Shown in pieces: positions 47,354 to 57,277 of a stretch of 64,000 bases of DNA. A program made the position numbers and the translations under genes. The stretch comes from Paracoccus alkenifer (GTDB lineage Bacteria; Pseudomonadota; Alphaproteobacteria; Rhodobacterales; Rhodobacteraceae). Position 1 is the stretch's first letter; every line of letters starts with the position of its first letter. The stretch lies in the NCBI RefSeq assembly GCF_900108405.1, contig NZ_FNXG01000006.1, positions 81,637-145,636 on the forward strand, in the 5' to 3' direction. The notes beneath the pieces are model-generated. The model was not told the origin of the DNA and ran no database searches. It worked only from the letters and a program-made list of their open reading frames with translations.

Positions 47354-49275
47354 GTCTCGTCCTCTTCCAGCCGGATCAGGGGGGCGCCGGCCTCGACCTG
47401 ATCGCCGGCGGCGGCCAGCACCTCGGCCACGGTGCCGTCGCGGGCGGCGGTCAGCGTATGTTCCATCTTCATCGCCTCAAGAACCGCCAGACGGTCGCCC
47501 GCCGCAACCTGCTGGCCGGGCGTGACGAACACCGCCTTGACCAGCCCCGGCATTGGCGACAGCGTCAGCCCGCCCCCCGCGGCCTCGGTCTCGCGGTCCA
47601 GCGGATCCTGTGGCACCAGCGTCACCCGGCGCCCGCCAAAGACGCTGACGCCCGCATCATGGGCCACGATGCGCGAGCGGCGCGGGCTGCCGTCCACCCA
47701 CCAGCGCCCGCCCCGCCATTCGATGTCATGGGACTGGCCGTCCAGCGTCACGGTGGCGCGGCCGGGGCCGAGCACCTCGACGATGCCTTCGCCGCCCTCC
47801 CACGTCACGGTGCGCCTGAGCGGCGCCCACAGGGTGACGCCGCCGCGCACCGCCGGATCGTGCAGCCCGGCCACGCCCAGCACCGCCAGCGCCCTTGTCA
47901 CCGCCGGAGGTTCTGACTGGTCGATCAGCTGGTCCAGATCGCGGTCGATCAGCCCGGTGTCGACATCGCCGGCGCGGAACCCCTTGTGCCGGGTCAGCGC
48001 CACCAGAAAGTCGATGTTGGTGACCGTGCCGGCCATCTCGCTGTCGATCAGCGCGGTTTCCAGCGCGCTGAGCGCGATGGCGCGGGTCGGGCCAAAGGTG
48101 ATGACCTTGGCGATCATCGGGTCATACCACGGGCTGATGCTGTCGCCCTGCCGCACGCCCGTTTCGATCCTTGCGTTGCCGGCGAATTGCAGATGCGCCA
48201 GCCGCCCCGTCGCGGGCAGGAAACCGGCGGGGACGTCCTCGGCGTAAAGCCGCGCCTCGAACGCGTGGCCGGTGATGGTCAGCTGGTCCTGCCGCAGGGG
48301 CAGCGGCTCGCCCGAGGCGACGCGCAGCTGCCATTCGACCAGATCGACGCCGGTGATCGCCTCGGTCACCGGGTGCTCGACCTGAAGGCGCGTGTTCATC
48401 TCCATGAACCAGAACCCGTCGGGGCGCAGGCCGCGGCTTCCGTCCACGATGAATTCGATGGTGCCGGCGCCGGCATAGCCGATCGCCTCGGCCGCGCGCA
48501 CGGCGGCGTCACCCATGGCGGCGCGCATCTCGGGGGTCATGCCGGGGGCCGGAGCTTCCTCGATCACCTTCTGGTGGCGGCGTTGCAGCGAACAGTCGCG
48601 TTCAAACAGATGAACGGCGTGGGTGCCGTCGCCGAACACCTGCACCTCGATATGGCGGGGGGCGGTGACGTATTTTTCGATCAGCACGGCGGGGTTGCCG
48701 AATGCGGTCTGCGCCTCGCCCTGCGCCGAGGCCAGCGCGGCCGCGAAATCAGCAGGGTCGTCGACGCGGCGCATCCCCTTGCCGCCGCCGCCGGCTACGG
48801 CCTTGATCAGCACCGGATAGGTGATGCGGCTCGCCTGTTCGGCAAGAAAGGCGGCGTCCTGATTGTCGCCGTGATAGCCCGGCACCACCGGCACGCCCGC
48901 CTGTTCCATCAGCGCCTTGGCCGCATCCTTGAGCCCCATCGCCCGGATCGCCGCCGCCGAGGGGCCGATGAACACCAGCCCCGCCGCGGCGACCGCATCG
49001 ACGAAATCGGGGTTTTCCGACAGGAACCCATAGCCCGGGTGGATCGCCTGCGCGCCGGTATCCAGCGCCGCGCGGATGATCGCGTCGCCGCGCAGGTAGC
49101 TGTCGCGGGGCGCCGGGCCGCCGATATGAACGGCCTCGTCGGCCATGGCGACATGGCGGGCGCCGCGGTCGGCGTCGGAATAGACCGCCACCGTGTCCAC
49201 CCCCATGCGGCGGCAGCTGTCGATGATCCGGCAGGCGATCTCGCCCCGGTTGGCGATCAGGATCTTGCTGAACAT
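47350..49275 (-). CDS. liuD: methylcrotonyl-CoA carboxylase, biotin-containing alpha subunit
   Basis: 641 residues. ATP-grasp biotin carboxylase (KILIANRGEIACRII start, GGGGKGMR lid loop about residue 165, EMNTRLQVEHPVTE), a linker domain, and a C-terminal biotinyl domain with VLEAMKMEHT (biotin Lys about 603). Works with the beta subunit encoded upstream. The frame is open 72 codons before the ATG at 49275, but those bases contain the repeat motif and are not protein-like. Assigned to methylcrotonyl-CoA from the operon. Confidence 0.95.
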   Translation of the reverse strand: MFSKILIANRGEIACRIIDSCRRMGVDTVAVYSDADRGARHVAMADEAVHIGGPAPRDSYLRGDAIIRAALDTGAQAIHPGYGFLSENPDFVDAVAAAGLVFIGPSAAAIRAMGLKDAAKALMEQAGVPVVPGYHGDNQDAAFLAEQASRITYPVLIKAVAGGGGKGMRRVDDPADFAAALASAQGEAQTAFGNPAVLIEKYVTAPRHIEVQVFGDGTHAVHLFERDCSLQRRHQKVIEEAPAPGMTPEMRAAMGDAAVRAAEAIGYAGAGTIEFIVDGSRGLRPDGFWFMEMNTRLQVEHPVTEAITGVDLVEWQLRVASGEPLPLRQDQLTITGHAFEARLYAEDVPAGFLPATGRLAHLQFAGNARIETGVRQGDSISPWYDPMIAKVITFGPTRAIALSALETALIDSEMAGTVTNIDFLVALTRHKGFRAGDVDTGLIDRDLDQLIDQSEPPAVTRALAVLGVAGLHDPAVRGGVTLWAPLRRTVTWEGGEGIVEVLGPGRATVTLDGQSHDIEWRGGRWWVDGSPRRSRIVAHDAGVSVFGGRRVTLVPQDPLDRETEAAGGGLTLSPMPGLVKAVFVTPGQQVAAGDRLAVLEAMKMEHTLTAARDGTVAEVLAAAGDQVEAGAPLIRLEEDET

Positions 49276-49332
49276 GGCGTGCCTTTCGGTTGCGCGGCCG
49301 GGCCGGGGGTTTTCCACCCCCGGGCCCCCGGA

Positions 49333-49353
49333 GGATATTTCTGGACAGAAGAT
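49333..49353 (+). repeat. GGATATTT intergenic motif, copy 3
   Basis: GGATATTT followed by CTGGACAGAAGAT, in the 85-base gap between the beta and alpha subunit genes of methylcrotonyl-CoA carboxylase, preceded by a CCCCCGG run. Nearly the same as copy 2 but on the opposite strand. Confidence 0.55.
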
Positions 49354-49360
49354 CGCATGG

Positions 49361-50965
49361 TCACATCCTGAACACGCCGAAGCTGGTCGGCGGAATGGCG
49401 GCGTTGAGGCTGGCGCGCAGCGACAGCGCAAGGATGTCGCGGGTCTTGCGCGGGTCCACCACCCCGTCGTCCCAGAGCCGCGCCGAGGCATAAAGCGGGT
49501 GGGACTGGCGCTCGAACATCTCGATGGTGGGGCGCTTGAATTCGGCCTCGTCCTCGGGCGACCAGCTGCCGCCCTTGCGCTCGATCCCGTCGCGGCGGAC
49601 GGTGGCGAGCACCCCCGCCGCCTGTTCGCCGCCCATGACGCTGATGCGCGAGTTGGGCCAGGTCCAGAGGAAGCGGGGCGAATAGGCGCGCCCGGCCATG
49701 CCGTAGTTGCCGGCGCCGAAGCTGCCGCCGACCAGCATGGTGATCTTGGGCACCGCGGTGGTGGCGACCGCGGTTACCATCTTGGCGCCGTGGCGGGCGA
49801 TGCCTTCGTTTTCGTATTTGCGCCCGACCATGAAGCCGGTGATGTTTTGCAGAAAGATCAGCGGGATCGAGCGCTGGCTGCACAGTTCGATGAAATGCGC
49901 GCTTTTGATCGCGGCCTCGGAAAACAGCACGCCGTTGTTGGCGATGATGCCGACCGGGCAGCCCTCGATATGGGCAAAGCCGGTGACCACGGTTTCCCCG
50001 AAGCGCGGCTTGAATTCGTCAAAGCGCGAGCCGTCGACGGTGCGGGCGATTACCTCGCGGATGTCATAGGGGGTGCGCAGGTCGGCGGGGACAACGCCAA
50101 GGATTTCATCGGGGTCATAGGCCGGGGGTTCGGGCGACTGCCAGACCACCGTCTGCGGCATCCGGCGGTTGAGGTGGCTGACCGCGCGGCGGGCCAGCGC
50201 CAGCGCATGGGCGTCATCCTCGGCCAGATAATCGGCGACGCCCGACAGCCGCGTGTGCACGTCGCCGCCGCCGAGATCCTCGGCCGAGACGACCTCGCCG
50301 GTGGCGGCCTTGACCAGCGGCGGGCCGGCCAGAAAGATCGTGCCTTGATCGCGCACGATGATGGTCACGTCCGACATGGCCGGCACATAGGCGCCGCCCG
50401 CGGTGCAGCTGCCCATCACCACCGCGATCTGCGGGATGCCCTTGGACGACATCTGCGCCTGGTTGTAGAAGATGCGGCCGAAATGGTCGCGGTCGGGGAA
50501 CACCTCGTCCTGCTGCGGCAGGTTGGCACCGCCGGAATCGACCAGATAGACGCAGGGCAGGTGGCATTGTTCGGCGATTTCCTGCGCGCGCAGGTGTTTT
50601 TTCACCGTCATCGGATAATAGGTGCCGCCCTTGACCGTGGCGTCGTTGGCCACGACCATCACGTCCTGCCCATGCACGCGGCCGATACCCGCGATCACCC
50701 CCGCCCCCGGCGCGGCGCCGTCATACATCCCATGCGCGGCGGTGGCGCCGATTTCCAGAAACGGCGAGCCGGGGTCCAGCAGGTTCGCCACCCGTTCCCG
50801 CGGCGGCATCTTGCCGCGGCTGACGTGGCGGGCGGTGGCATCCGGCCCGCCGCCGGCCGCCGCAAGATCGACGGCGGTGCGGACCGTGGCCAGCATGTCG
50901 AGATGCGCCTGCCGGTTGGCGCGGAACCCGTCCGAGGACGGCAGGGCAGAGGTGCGGAGTTTCAT
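49361..50965 (-). CDS. liuB: methylcrotonyl-CoA carboxylase, beta (carboxyltransferase) subunit
   Basis: 534 residues of the crotonase-like carboxyltransferase fold. [63 protein letters not shown] and ...[40 protein letters not shown] in outline are the conserved MCC-beta/GCC-beta segments. It transfers carboxyl from biotin to 3-methylcrotonyl-CoA. The ATG at 50965 overlaps the acyl-CoA synthetase stop. Confidence 0.95.
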   Translation of the reverse strand: MKLRTSALPSSDGFRANRQAHLDMLATVRTAVDLAAAGGGPDATARHVSRGKMPPRERVANLLDPGSPFLEIGATAAHGMYDGAAPGAGVIAGIGRVHGQDVMVVANDATVKGGTYYPMTVKKHLRAQEIAEQCHLPCVYLVDSGGANLPQQDEVFPDRDHFGRIFYNQAQMSSKGIPQIAVVMGSCTAGGAYVPAMSDVTIIVRDQGTIFLAGPPLVKAATGEVVSAEDLGGGDVHTRLSGVADYLAEDDAHALALARRAVSHLNRRMPQTVVWQSPEPPAYDPDEILGVVPADLRTPYDIREVIARTVDGSRFDEFKPRFGETVVTGFAHIEGCPVGIIANNGVLFSEAAIKSAHFIELCSQRSIPLIFLQNITGFMVGRKYENEGIARHGAKMVTAVATTAVPKITMLVGGSFGAGNYGMAGRAYSPRFLWTWPNSRISVMGGEQAAGVLATVRRDGIERKGGSWSPEDEAEFKRPTIEMFERQSHPLYASARLWDDGVVDPRKTRDILALSLRASLNAAIPPTSFGVFRM

Positions 50966-52575
50966 GCGTCGTTCTTTCCGGTGGCGGAGTTTCCGTGGTC
51001 GGGCGTTGCGTGGTCGGGCGACCGCGTGGCAAGCTGGCGCAGCTCTCGGCGCATCACCTTGCCGGTGACGGTCATCGGCAGCGCGTCGAGGAAATGCACC
51101 TCGCGCGGGTAGGAATGGGCGGCCGAGCGGCTGCGGGCATGTTGCTGCAATTCCGCCGCCAGCGCATCCGAGGGCGCAAAGCCCGGGCGCAGCGTCACAT
51201 AGGCGACCACGATTTCGGTGCGCAACGGATCGGGCTTGCCGATCACCCCGGCGGCGGCGACGGCGGGGTGGCGGATCAGCACATCCTCGATTTCAGAGGG
51301 GCCGATGCGGTAGCCTGCGGATGTGATCACATCGTCGTCGCGCCCGACAAAGCGGATATAGCCGTCCTCGATCACCCCGCGGTCGCCGGTCACCAGCCAG
51401 TCGCCGCGGAACTTGTCGGCGGTGTCCTGCGGGCGGTTCCAGTAGCCAAGGAACATCGAGGCGGCGCCGCGGCGGATCGCGATGTCGCCCTCGGCACCCA
51501 CGGGCTGGCCGTCCGCGTCGATCACCGCCACGTCAAAGCCGGGCACCGCGCGCCCGATCGCCCCGGGGCACGGCGGGAACATCGAGGATGCGGACGAGGC
51601 CACCATGTTGCATTCGGTCTGGCCGTAGAATTCGTTGATGGTCAGGCCAAAGGCCCGCCGGCCCCAATCCAGCATCTCGGCCCCCAGCGTCTCGCCCCCC
51701 GAGGCGACCGAGCGCAGCCCCGGCACCGTCACCCCGGCCGCCTTGAGCATCCTCAGCGCGGTCGGCGGCAGAAAGGTCGAGGTGACGCCGCAGTCACCAA
51801 TCAGCGCCAGGCAGGTTTCCGCGTCGAATTTCGGCAGCCGCGCCGCCACCACCGGCACCCCCAGCGCCAGCGCCGGCATCGCCACGTCGAACAGCCCGCC
51901 GATCCAGGCCCAGTCGGCCGGGGTCCACAGCACGTCCCGTCCAGGGCGCAGCAGATCGTGGCTCATTTCCACGCCGGGCAGATGGCCGGTCAGCACCCGG
52001 TGGCCGTGCAGCGCGCCCTTGGGGCTGCCGGTGGTGCCCGAGGTGTAGATCATCACCGCCGGGTCGTCGGGGCCGGTGTCGGCGGTGGGAAACGCGCCCG
52101 CCTCGGGCAGCGTGTCCTGCTCGGGCACGATCAGCCGCAGGTCGAGACCGGCAAGTTTTTCGCGCCCCTCGGGGTCGGTGACGACGGTGGCGATGCCGGC
52201 GTCGTCCAGCCGCAGGCGCAGCGCGTCGTCGCCGAACAGCTTGAACAGCGGCACCGAGATCGCGCCAAGTTTCCAGATCGCGGCATGGGCGGCGGCGGTC
52301 CATGCGGATTGTGTGCGCAGCACCCCCACGCGGTCGCCGCGCGCCACCCCTGCCCCTTGCAGCGCGTGCGCAAGCCGGTCGGTGCGGGCGTTCAGCTTGG
52401 CATAGCTGACCGCGCGGGGGGTGCCGCTTTCGTATTCGATGACCGCCGGGCGCGAGGGTTCCAGCCGCGCCCAATCCGTGACCGCCTGATCGGCCATGTT
52501 CAGCCGCGCCGGAAGATCCCAGCGGAAATCGCGGCGCAGCGCGGCGTGGTCGTGGCTTGCCAGTGTTGGCTTCAT
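50962..52575 (-). CDS. AMP-dependent acyl-CoA synthetase
   Basis: 537 residues of the ANL superfamily. P-loop [13 protein letters not shown] (about 185), GEM-like motif [10 protein letters not shown], hinge [21 protein letters not shown] and C-terminal catalytic Lys in [10 protein letters not shown] (residue about 510). Members of this subgroup act on acetate, propionate, acetoacetate or short branched acids. Position between isovaleryl-CoA dehydrogenase and MCC genes suggests activation of isovalerate, leucine-derived acids or acetoacetate. Starts 38 bases from the LprI-like gene. Confidence 0.9.
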   Translation of the reverse strand: MKPTLASHDHAALRRDFRWDLPARLNMADQAVTDWARLEPSRPAVIEYESGTPRAVSYAKLNARTDRLAHALQGAGVARGDRVGVLRTQSAWTAAAHAAIWKLGAISVPLFKLFGDDALRLRLDDAGIATVVTDPEGREKLAGLDLRLIVPEQDTLPEAGAFPTADTGPDDPAVMIYTSGTTGSPKGALHGHRVLTGHLPGVEMSHDLLRPGRDVLWTPADWAWIGGLFDVAMPALALGVPVVAARLPKFDAETCLALIGDCGVTSTFLPPTALRMLKAAGVTVPGLRSVASGGETLGAEMLDWGRRAFGLTINEFYGQTECNMVASSASSMFPPCPGAIGRAVPGFDVAVIDADGQPVGAEGDIAIRRGAASMFLGYWNRPQDTADKFRGDWLVTGDRGVIEDGYIRFVGRDDDVITSAGYRIGPSEIEDVLIRHPAVAAAGVIGKPDPLRTEIVVAYVTLRPGFAPSDALAAELQQHARSRSAAHSYPREVHFLDALPMTVTGKVMRRELRQLATRSPDHATPDHGNSATGKNDA

Positions 52576-52614
52576 CCCCCCTCTCCCTCACTTTATCCGT
52601 GGCGGTCGCGGCGC

Positions 52615-53118
52615 CTACATCGCCCCGGCCAGCCGCGATTGCAGTTCAAACACCTGCCGCGCGGTCAGCCGCGCCAGACACTCTGCATGATCGGCGCGGC
52701 CGATGTCGGCGTCGGGCCAGCGCAGCGCGTCAAGCTCGCAGGTGGCATCGCGAAAAGACTGCCACGCCGCCTGCGCGCGGTCGAGCGCCTGCACCGGCGC
52801 GGGGTCGCCCCCGTCCCCATCTGTCCCGTCCGCGCCCTCGGATTCGCCAAGCTGCGCGCGCAGCGCCGCCAGCGTTTCATCCAGCATTTCGGCCCATTGC
52901 GCGGCTTCGGCCTGATGGCAGGCGATGGCGGCGTCGGCGCCGGCCTCGCCCACGGGCATGCAGACGCGCGCGGCGATGCCGATGCAGGATTCACGGTCGT
53001 TCTGCCCGCCCCAATGCGCGGCAAGGCAGGCCTCGACGATGCGGTCGTCATAGGGCTGCGCGGCCAGCGGTGCCGCAGCCAGTACCAGGGCCAGCGCAAG
53101 GGGGCGATGCGCGCGCAT
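52615..53118 (-). CDS. LprI/DUF1311-like periplasmic protein
   Basis: 167 residues. A signal peptide (about 1-20, MRAHRPLALALVLAAAPLAA) leads to a helical domain with several Cys, containing AQAAWQSFRDATCELDALRW in the C-terminal half, the hallmark of the DUF1311/LprI family (lysozyme-inhibitor-like). Its ATG overlaps the stop of isovaleryl-CoA dehydrogenase by one base, so it is embedded in the leucine operon. No metabolic reason for that is evident. Confidence 0.85.
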   Translation of the reverse strand: MRAHRPLALALVLAAAPLAAQPYDDRIVEACLAAHWGGQNDRESCIGIAARVCMPVGEAGADAAIACHQAEAAQWAEMLDETLAALRAQLGESEGADGTDGDGGDPAPVQALDRAQAAWQSFRDATCELDALRWPDADIGRADHAECLARLTARQVFELQSRLAGAM

Positions 53119-54278
53119 CAGTCCAGCGCCATCAGCTCGCGCCCGATCAGCATCCGGCGGATCTCGCTGGTGCCGGCGCCGATTTCCATCAGCTTGGCGT
53201 CGCGGAACAGGCGGCTGACCACGGAATCGTTCAGGAATCCGGCCCCGCCCAACGCCTGCACCGCCTGATGCGCCTGCACCATCGCCTGTTCGCTGGCGTA
53301 AAGCACCGCGCCCGCCGCATCCTGCCGCGTGACCTTGCCCGCGTCGCAGGCCTTGGCGACCTCATACACATAGGCGCGGGCGGTGTTCAGCGCGACATAC
53401 ATGTCGGCGATCTTGCCCTGCATCAGCTGGAAATTCCCGATCGGCTGGCCGAACTGCCTGCGTTCGCGGACATAGGGCATCACCTGATCCAGACAGGCGG
53501 CGATGATGCCGGTGCCGATCCCCGACAGCACCAGCCGTTCGTAATCCAGCCCCGACATCAGCACGCGCACGCCCTTGCCCTCGGCCCCCAGCACGTTTTC
53601 AAAGGGCACTTCGGCATCGTCAAAGATCAGCTCGCCGGTGTTGGAACCGCGCATCCCCAGCTTGTCGAAATGCGGCCCCTGGGTGAACCCCTTGATCCCC
53701 TTTTCCACGATGAATGCGGTCATGCCCTTGCTGCCGGCATCGGGGTCGGTCTTGGCATAGACCACCAGCACATCGGCATCCGGCCCGTTGGTGATCCAGT
53801 ATTTCGAGCCGTTCAGCACATAGTAGCCGTTGCGTTTTTCGGCGCGCAGCTTCATCCCCACCACGTCGGAACCCGCGCTCTCTTCGGACATGGCCAGCGC
53901 GCCGACATGGGTGCCAGAACACAGGCCCGGCAGGTATTTGCGTTTCTGTTCCTCGGTCCCGTTCAGTTTCAGCTGGTTGACGCAGAGATTCGAATGCGCG
54001 CCATAGGACAGGCTGATGCTGGCCGAGGCACGGGCGATTTCCTCGACCGCGATGGTGTGGGCCAGATAGCCCATGCCGGTGCCGCCGTATTCCTCGGCAA
54101 CGGTGATGCCCAGCAGGCCCAGATCGCCCATCTCGCGCCACAGATCGGCGGGAAACACGTTGTCGCGATCGACCTGCGCCGCAATCGGCGCGACGCGATC
54201 CTGCGCCCAGCGATGCACGGTCTCGCGCAGCGCGTTCACGTCGTCGCCCAGATCGAATTCCATCCCTCGCGTGAACAT
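53118..54278 (-). CDS. ivd: isovaleryl-CoA dehydrogenase
   Basis: 386 residues, FAD-dependent acyl-CoA dehydrogenase. LGLLGITVAEEYGGTGMGYLAH, AMSEESAGSDVVGMKLRAEK and ITNGPDADVLVVYAKTDPDAGSKGMTAFIVEKG in outline are conserved; the Glu in SGLDYERLVLSGIGTGII (about 255) is at the catalytic position special to isovaleryl-CoA dehydrogenases. First gene of the cluster read, oxidising isovaleryl-CoA to 3-methylcrotonyl-CoA. An inverted repeat lies 22 bases upstream. Confidence 0.95.
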   Translation of the reverse strand: MFTRGMEFDLGDDVNALRETVHRWAQDRVAPIAAQVDRDNVFPADLWREMGDLGLLGITVAEEYGGTGMGYLAHTIAVEEIARASASISLSYGAHSNLCVNQLKLNGTEEQKRKYLPGLCSGTHVGALAMSEESAGSDVVGMKLRAEKRNGYYVLNGSKYWITNGPDADVLVVYAKTDPDAGSKGMTAFIVEKGIKGFTQGPHFDKLGMRGSNTGELIFDDAEVPFENVLGAEGKGVRVLMSGLDYERLVLSGIGTGIIAACLDQVMPYVRERRQFGQPIGNFQLMQGKIADMYVALNTARAYVYEVAKACDAGKVTRQDAAGAVLYASEQAMVQAHQAVQALGGAGFLNDSVVSRLFRDAKLMEIGAGTSEIRRMLIGRELMALD

Positions 54279-54299
54279 CGAAACCCCTCTCCCGGTTAT

Positions 54300-54313
54300 T
54301 GAACGAGTGTTCA
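54300..54313 (-). promoter_or_regulatory. inverted repeat, candidate TetR-type operator of the leucine cluster
   Basis: TGAACGAGTGTTCA: 5-base arms (TGAAC/GTTCA) around GAGT, 22 bases upstream of the isovaleryl-CoA dehydrogenase start. Size and symmetry fit TetR-family operators of acyl-CoA catabolic genes. The regulator gene is not in the window. Confidence 0.5.
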
Positions 54314-54409
54314 GTTATCGCTTTTATGCCGCAAGCGGGCGGCATCGGTCAACAGGAACTGTAACCGTTGCCGGCGCGCGGGAAAGGACTTTCGGGAAAC
54401 ATCGGCGGA

Positions 54410-54485
54410 TGGTGGGCGGTGAGGGATTCGAACCCCCGACAACCTCGGTGTAAACGAGATGCTCTACCAGCTGAGCTAACCGCCC
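54410..54485 (-). tRNA. tRNA-Val (anticodon TAC)
   Basis: On the minus strand: acceptor GGGCGGT/ACCGCCC, D-arm GCTC...GAGC, anticodon arm TCTCG-TTTACAC-CGAGG, T-arm GGGGG-TTCGAAT-CCCTC, discriminator A and encoded CCA at 54412-54410. Anticodon TAC reads GTN valine codons. Confidence 0.95.
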
Positions 54486-54620
54486 GGTCCAGCCCGATGC
54501 GCGGCTTATGACGCGCGGGCATCGCCGAGGCAAGCGTCCCTTGCCCGCCCCTTTCCCGCTGTGCCCGGCTGCGCTATCGGGGGCGGGGCCAGCAATGGGG
54601 CCAGCAACAAGGGGACCGCC

Positions 54621-55256
54621 ATGACCGAGGACACGCAAGGCGATGCGCCGCAGCTTTACCTGATCGCGCCCGCGCTGATCCCCGCGGCTGAACTGGGGCC
54701 GGTGCTGGCCGATGTGCTGGACGCGCATCCGGTCGCCTGCCTGCGCCTGCAAGGCGGCGGCGGGGACGAACAGGAACTGGGCCGGCTGGCCGATCTGGCC
54801 CGCGACCTGGCCCATGCCCGCGACGTGGCGGTGGTGATCGAGGACCACCTGCCGCTGGTCCAGCGCCACGGGCTGGACGGGGTGCATCTGACCACCGGCG
54901 CCCGCGGCGTGCGCTATGCCCGCAAGGAACTGGGGGCCGACGCCATCATCGGCGCCTTCTGCAACGGCTCGCGCCACGAGGGCATGTCGGCGGGCGAATC
55001 GGGCGCCGATTACGTCAGCTTTGGTCCCTGCGGCCCCAGCGCGCTGGGGCGTGGCGAGCCGGTCGGGCTGGAGCTGTTCCAGTGGTGGTCCGAGATGATC
55101 GAGGTTCCCGTAGTGGCCGAGGGCGCGCTGGACGCGGCGCTGATCGGCCGGCTGTGGGGCGTGGCCGATTTCATCGCCATCGGGCCGGAAATCTGGTCGG
55201 CGCCCGACCCGGCGGCGGCGCTGGCCGCGCTGTGGGCTGCGCCGCGGGAAATGTAA
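54621..55256 (+). CDS. thiamine-phosphate synthase-like protein
   Basis: 211 residues. TIM-barrel ThiE/TenI type: PQLYLIAPALIPAAEL, VVIEDHLPLVQRHGLDGVHL, GADYVSFGPCGPSALG and ADFIAIGPEIW follow the usual pattern of strand and phosphate-binding segments. The typical Asn-Asp DHAxLA motif is partly changed, so it may be a TenI-like relative rather than a full ThiE. AAGGGGA lies before the ATG. No other thi gene is near. Confidence 0.83.
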   Translation: MTEDTQGDAPQLYLIAPALIPAAELGPVLADVLDAHPVACLRLQGGGGDEQELGRLADLARDLAHARDVAVVIEDHLPLVQRHGLDGVHLTTGARGVRYARKELGADAIIGAFCNGSRHEGMSAGESGADYVSFGPCGPSALGRGEPVGLELFQWWSEMIEVPVVAEGALDAALIGRLWGVADFIAIGPEIWSAPDPAAALAALWAAPREM

Positions 55257-55308
55257 GGCGGTCAGGGGGGCGCTGCCCCCTCTGGCGCGTGCCGCGCCAT
55301 TCACCCCC

Positions 55309-55332
55309 GGGATATTTGGGACCGCCCGAAGC
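55309..55332 (+). repeat. GGATATTT intergenic motif, copy 4
   Basis: GGGATATTTGGGACCGCCCGAAGC-type sequence in the gap before guaA (first nine bases match copies 2 and 3; the 3' half is diverged), preceded by a CCCCCGG run as in copy 3. Confidence 0.45.
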
Positions 55333-55398
55333 AACCACGGTGCGGCGCCTTGCGCGCAGGGCCTTGCCCGGCGGCGCGCACGGGCCTAAAGCGCGGGC

Positions 55399-56958
55399 AT
55401 GACCCAGCATCAACGCCTGCTTATCATCGACTTCGGCTCTCAGGTCACGCAGCTTATCGCGCGCCGCCTGCGTGAGCTTGGGGTTTTCTGCGAAATCCGC
55501 CCCTATCAGTCAGTCACCGACGCCGAGCTGCGCGAGAACCCGCCGCAGGCGGTGATCCTGTCGGGCGGCCCCGACAGCGTGACGCGCGACGGCAGCCCGC
55601 GCGCGCCGCAGGCGCTGTTCCAGCTGGGGGTGCCGGTGCTGGGCATCTGCTACGGCCAGCAGGTGATGATGGCGCAGCTGGGCGGCCGGGTCGAGGCCGG
55701 GCATCACGCCGAATACGGCCGCGCCTTTGTCTCGCCCGCCCCCGGCCATGCGCTGGACGGCATCTTTGCCGGGCTGTTCCAGGACGGGCGCGAAGAGGTG
55801 TGGATGAGCCACGGCGACCGCGTGACCGCGCTGGCGCCCGGGTTTGCGGTGATCGGCACCTCGGCCAACGCCCCATTCGCGATGATCGCGGACGAGGCGC
55901 GGCGGTTTTACGCGGTGCAGTTCCACCCCGAGGTGCATCATTCGCCCAACGGCCGCATCCTGCTGGAGAACTTTGTCCGTCTGGCCGGGTTCACCGGCGA
56001 CTGGACCATGGCCGGTTACCGCGACGAGGCGATCCGCCTGATCCGCGAGCAGGTCGGCGACGGCAAGGTGATCTGCGGGCTGTCGGGGGGCGTCGACAGC
56101 TCGGTCGCCGCGGTGCTGATCCACGAGGCCATCGGCGACCAGCTGACCTGCGTCTTTGTCGACCACGGTCTGCTGCGGCAGGGCGAGGCCGCCGAGGTCG
56201 TCGCCATGTTCCGCGACAACTACAACATCCCGCTGGTCCACGCCGACGAATCCGAGCTGTTCCTAGGCGCGCTGGAAGGGGTCAGCGACCCTGAAACCAA
56301 GCGCAAGACCATCGGCCGCCTGTTCATCGACGTGTTCCAGAAACACGCGGCCGAGGTGGGCGGAGCCGAGTTCCTGGCCCAGGGCACGCTTTACCCCGAC
56401 GTGATCGAATCGGTCAGCTTTTCCGGCGGGCCGTCCGTCACCATCAAAAGCCACCACAATGTCGGCGGCCTGCCGGAAAAGATGGGGCTGAAGCTGGTCG
56501 AACCGCTGCGCGAGCTGTTCAAGGACGAGGTGCGCGCGCTGGGACGCGAGCTGGGCCTGCCCGCGCAGTTCATCGGCCGCCACCCCTTTCCCGGCCCGGG
56601 CCTTGCCATCCGCTGCCCCGGCGAGATCACCCGCGAAAAGCTGGAAATCCTGCGCCGCGCCGATGCGGTCTATATCGACCAGATCCGCAAACACGGGCTT
56701 TACGACGAGATCTGGCAGGCGTTCGTCGCGATCCTGCCGGTTCGCACGGTGGGCGTGATGGGCGATCAGCGCACCTATGACTATGCCTGCGCGCTGCGGG
56801 CGGTGACCTCGGTCGACGGGATGACGGCGGATTACTATCCCTTCACCCACGATTTCCTGGGCGAAACCGCAACGCGGATCATCAACGAAGTCAAGGGGAT
56901 CAACCGGGTGACCTATGACATCACCTCAAAACCCCCGGGCACGATCGAGTGGGAATAA
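55399..56958 (+). CDS. guaA: GMP synthase (glutamine-hydrolysing)
   Basis: 519 residues. Class I glutamine amidotransferase with catalytic Cys84 ([10 protein letters not shown]), His176 and Glu178 (QFHPEVHHS); ATP-pyrophosphatase loop GLSGGVDSS at 227-235; C-terminal dimerisation domain ending KPPGTIEWE. It converts XMP to GMP. The frame is complete at its 3' end, as expected when an integrative element uses this gene end as its attachment site and restores the reading frame. Confidence 0.98.
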   Translation: MTQHQRLLIIDFGSQVTQLIARRLRELGVFCEIRPYQSVTDAELRENPPQAVILSGGPDSVTRDGSPRAPQALFQLGVPVLGICYGQQVMMAQLGGRVEAGHHAEYGRAFVSPAPGHALDGIFAGLFQDGREEVWMSHGDRVTALAPGFAVIGTSANAPFAMIADEARRFYAVQFHPEVHHSPNGRILLENFVRLAGFTGDWTMAGYRDEAIRLIREQVGDGKVICGLSGGVDSSVAAVLIHEAIGDQLTCVFVDHGLLRQGEAAEVVAMFRDNYNIPLVHADESELFLGALEGVSDPETKRKTIGRLFIDVFQKHAAEVGGAEFLAQGTLYPDVIESVSFSGGPSVTIKSHHNVGGLPEKMGLKLVEPLRELFKDEVRALGRELGLPAQFIGRHPFPGPGLAIRCPGEITREKLEILRRADAVYIDQIRKHGLYDEIWQAFVAILPVRTVGVMGDQRTYDYACALRAVTSVDGMTADYYPFTHDFLGETATRIINEVKGINRVTYDITSKPPGTIEWE

Positions 56959-57277
56959 TTCAGGCCTATCCGAACGCCACCGATTGCCGCCGATTGCCGC
57001 ACATAACTATCTGAAATCATTACATAATCTTGTCACCATCTATCGCGGTCTATCGTCCTGCGAGCCTCGCAAATGACGGTATAGGTGACGGTATGGCGAA
57101 ACTTGTCACATTCGGAAATTACATATACCGTCAGGGGTAAGAGGGCTTCTGACGGTATATTTTTTGACCTTATACCATTGAGAATAAAGGGAAATTTACC
57201 GATCAGCTAGGCTGATTTTGGCCTGACGGTATAATTGGCTGCTCTCTGACGTTTTTGGACGGTCTTGGAGGGTCAAA
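56959..57277. promoter_or_regulatory. att-flanking regulatory region between guaA and the integrase gene
   Basis: 319 bases, AT-richer than either neighbour, with no gene. It holds a tandem CGATTGCCGC pair just after guaA (56983-57002 region), five copies of TGACGGTAT(A), one of them inverted, and a small hairpin ATCAGC-TAG-GCTGAT with three T at 57202-57219. The layout (gene end, repeats, integrase) is that of an attachment region with arm-type integrase/excisionase sites. Confidence 0.75.
57074..57233. repeat. five TGACGGTAT(A) iterons
   Basis: Copies: 57074-57083, 57086-57094 (last base changed), 57124-57133 (inverted), 57150-57159 and 57224-57233. The nine-base core is exact in all five. 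Probable binding sites for the integrase N-terminal arm domain or an excision factor; they may also control integrase expression. Confidence 0.85.
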
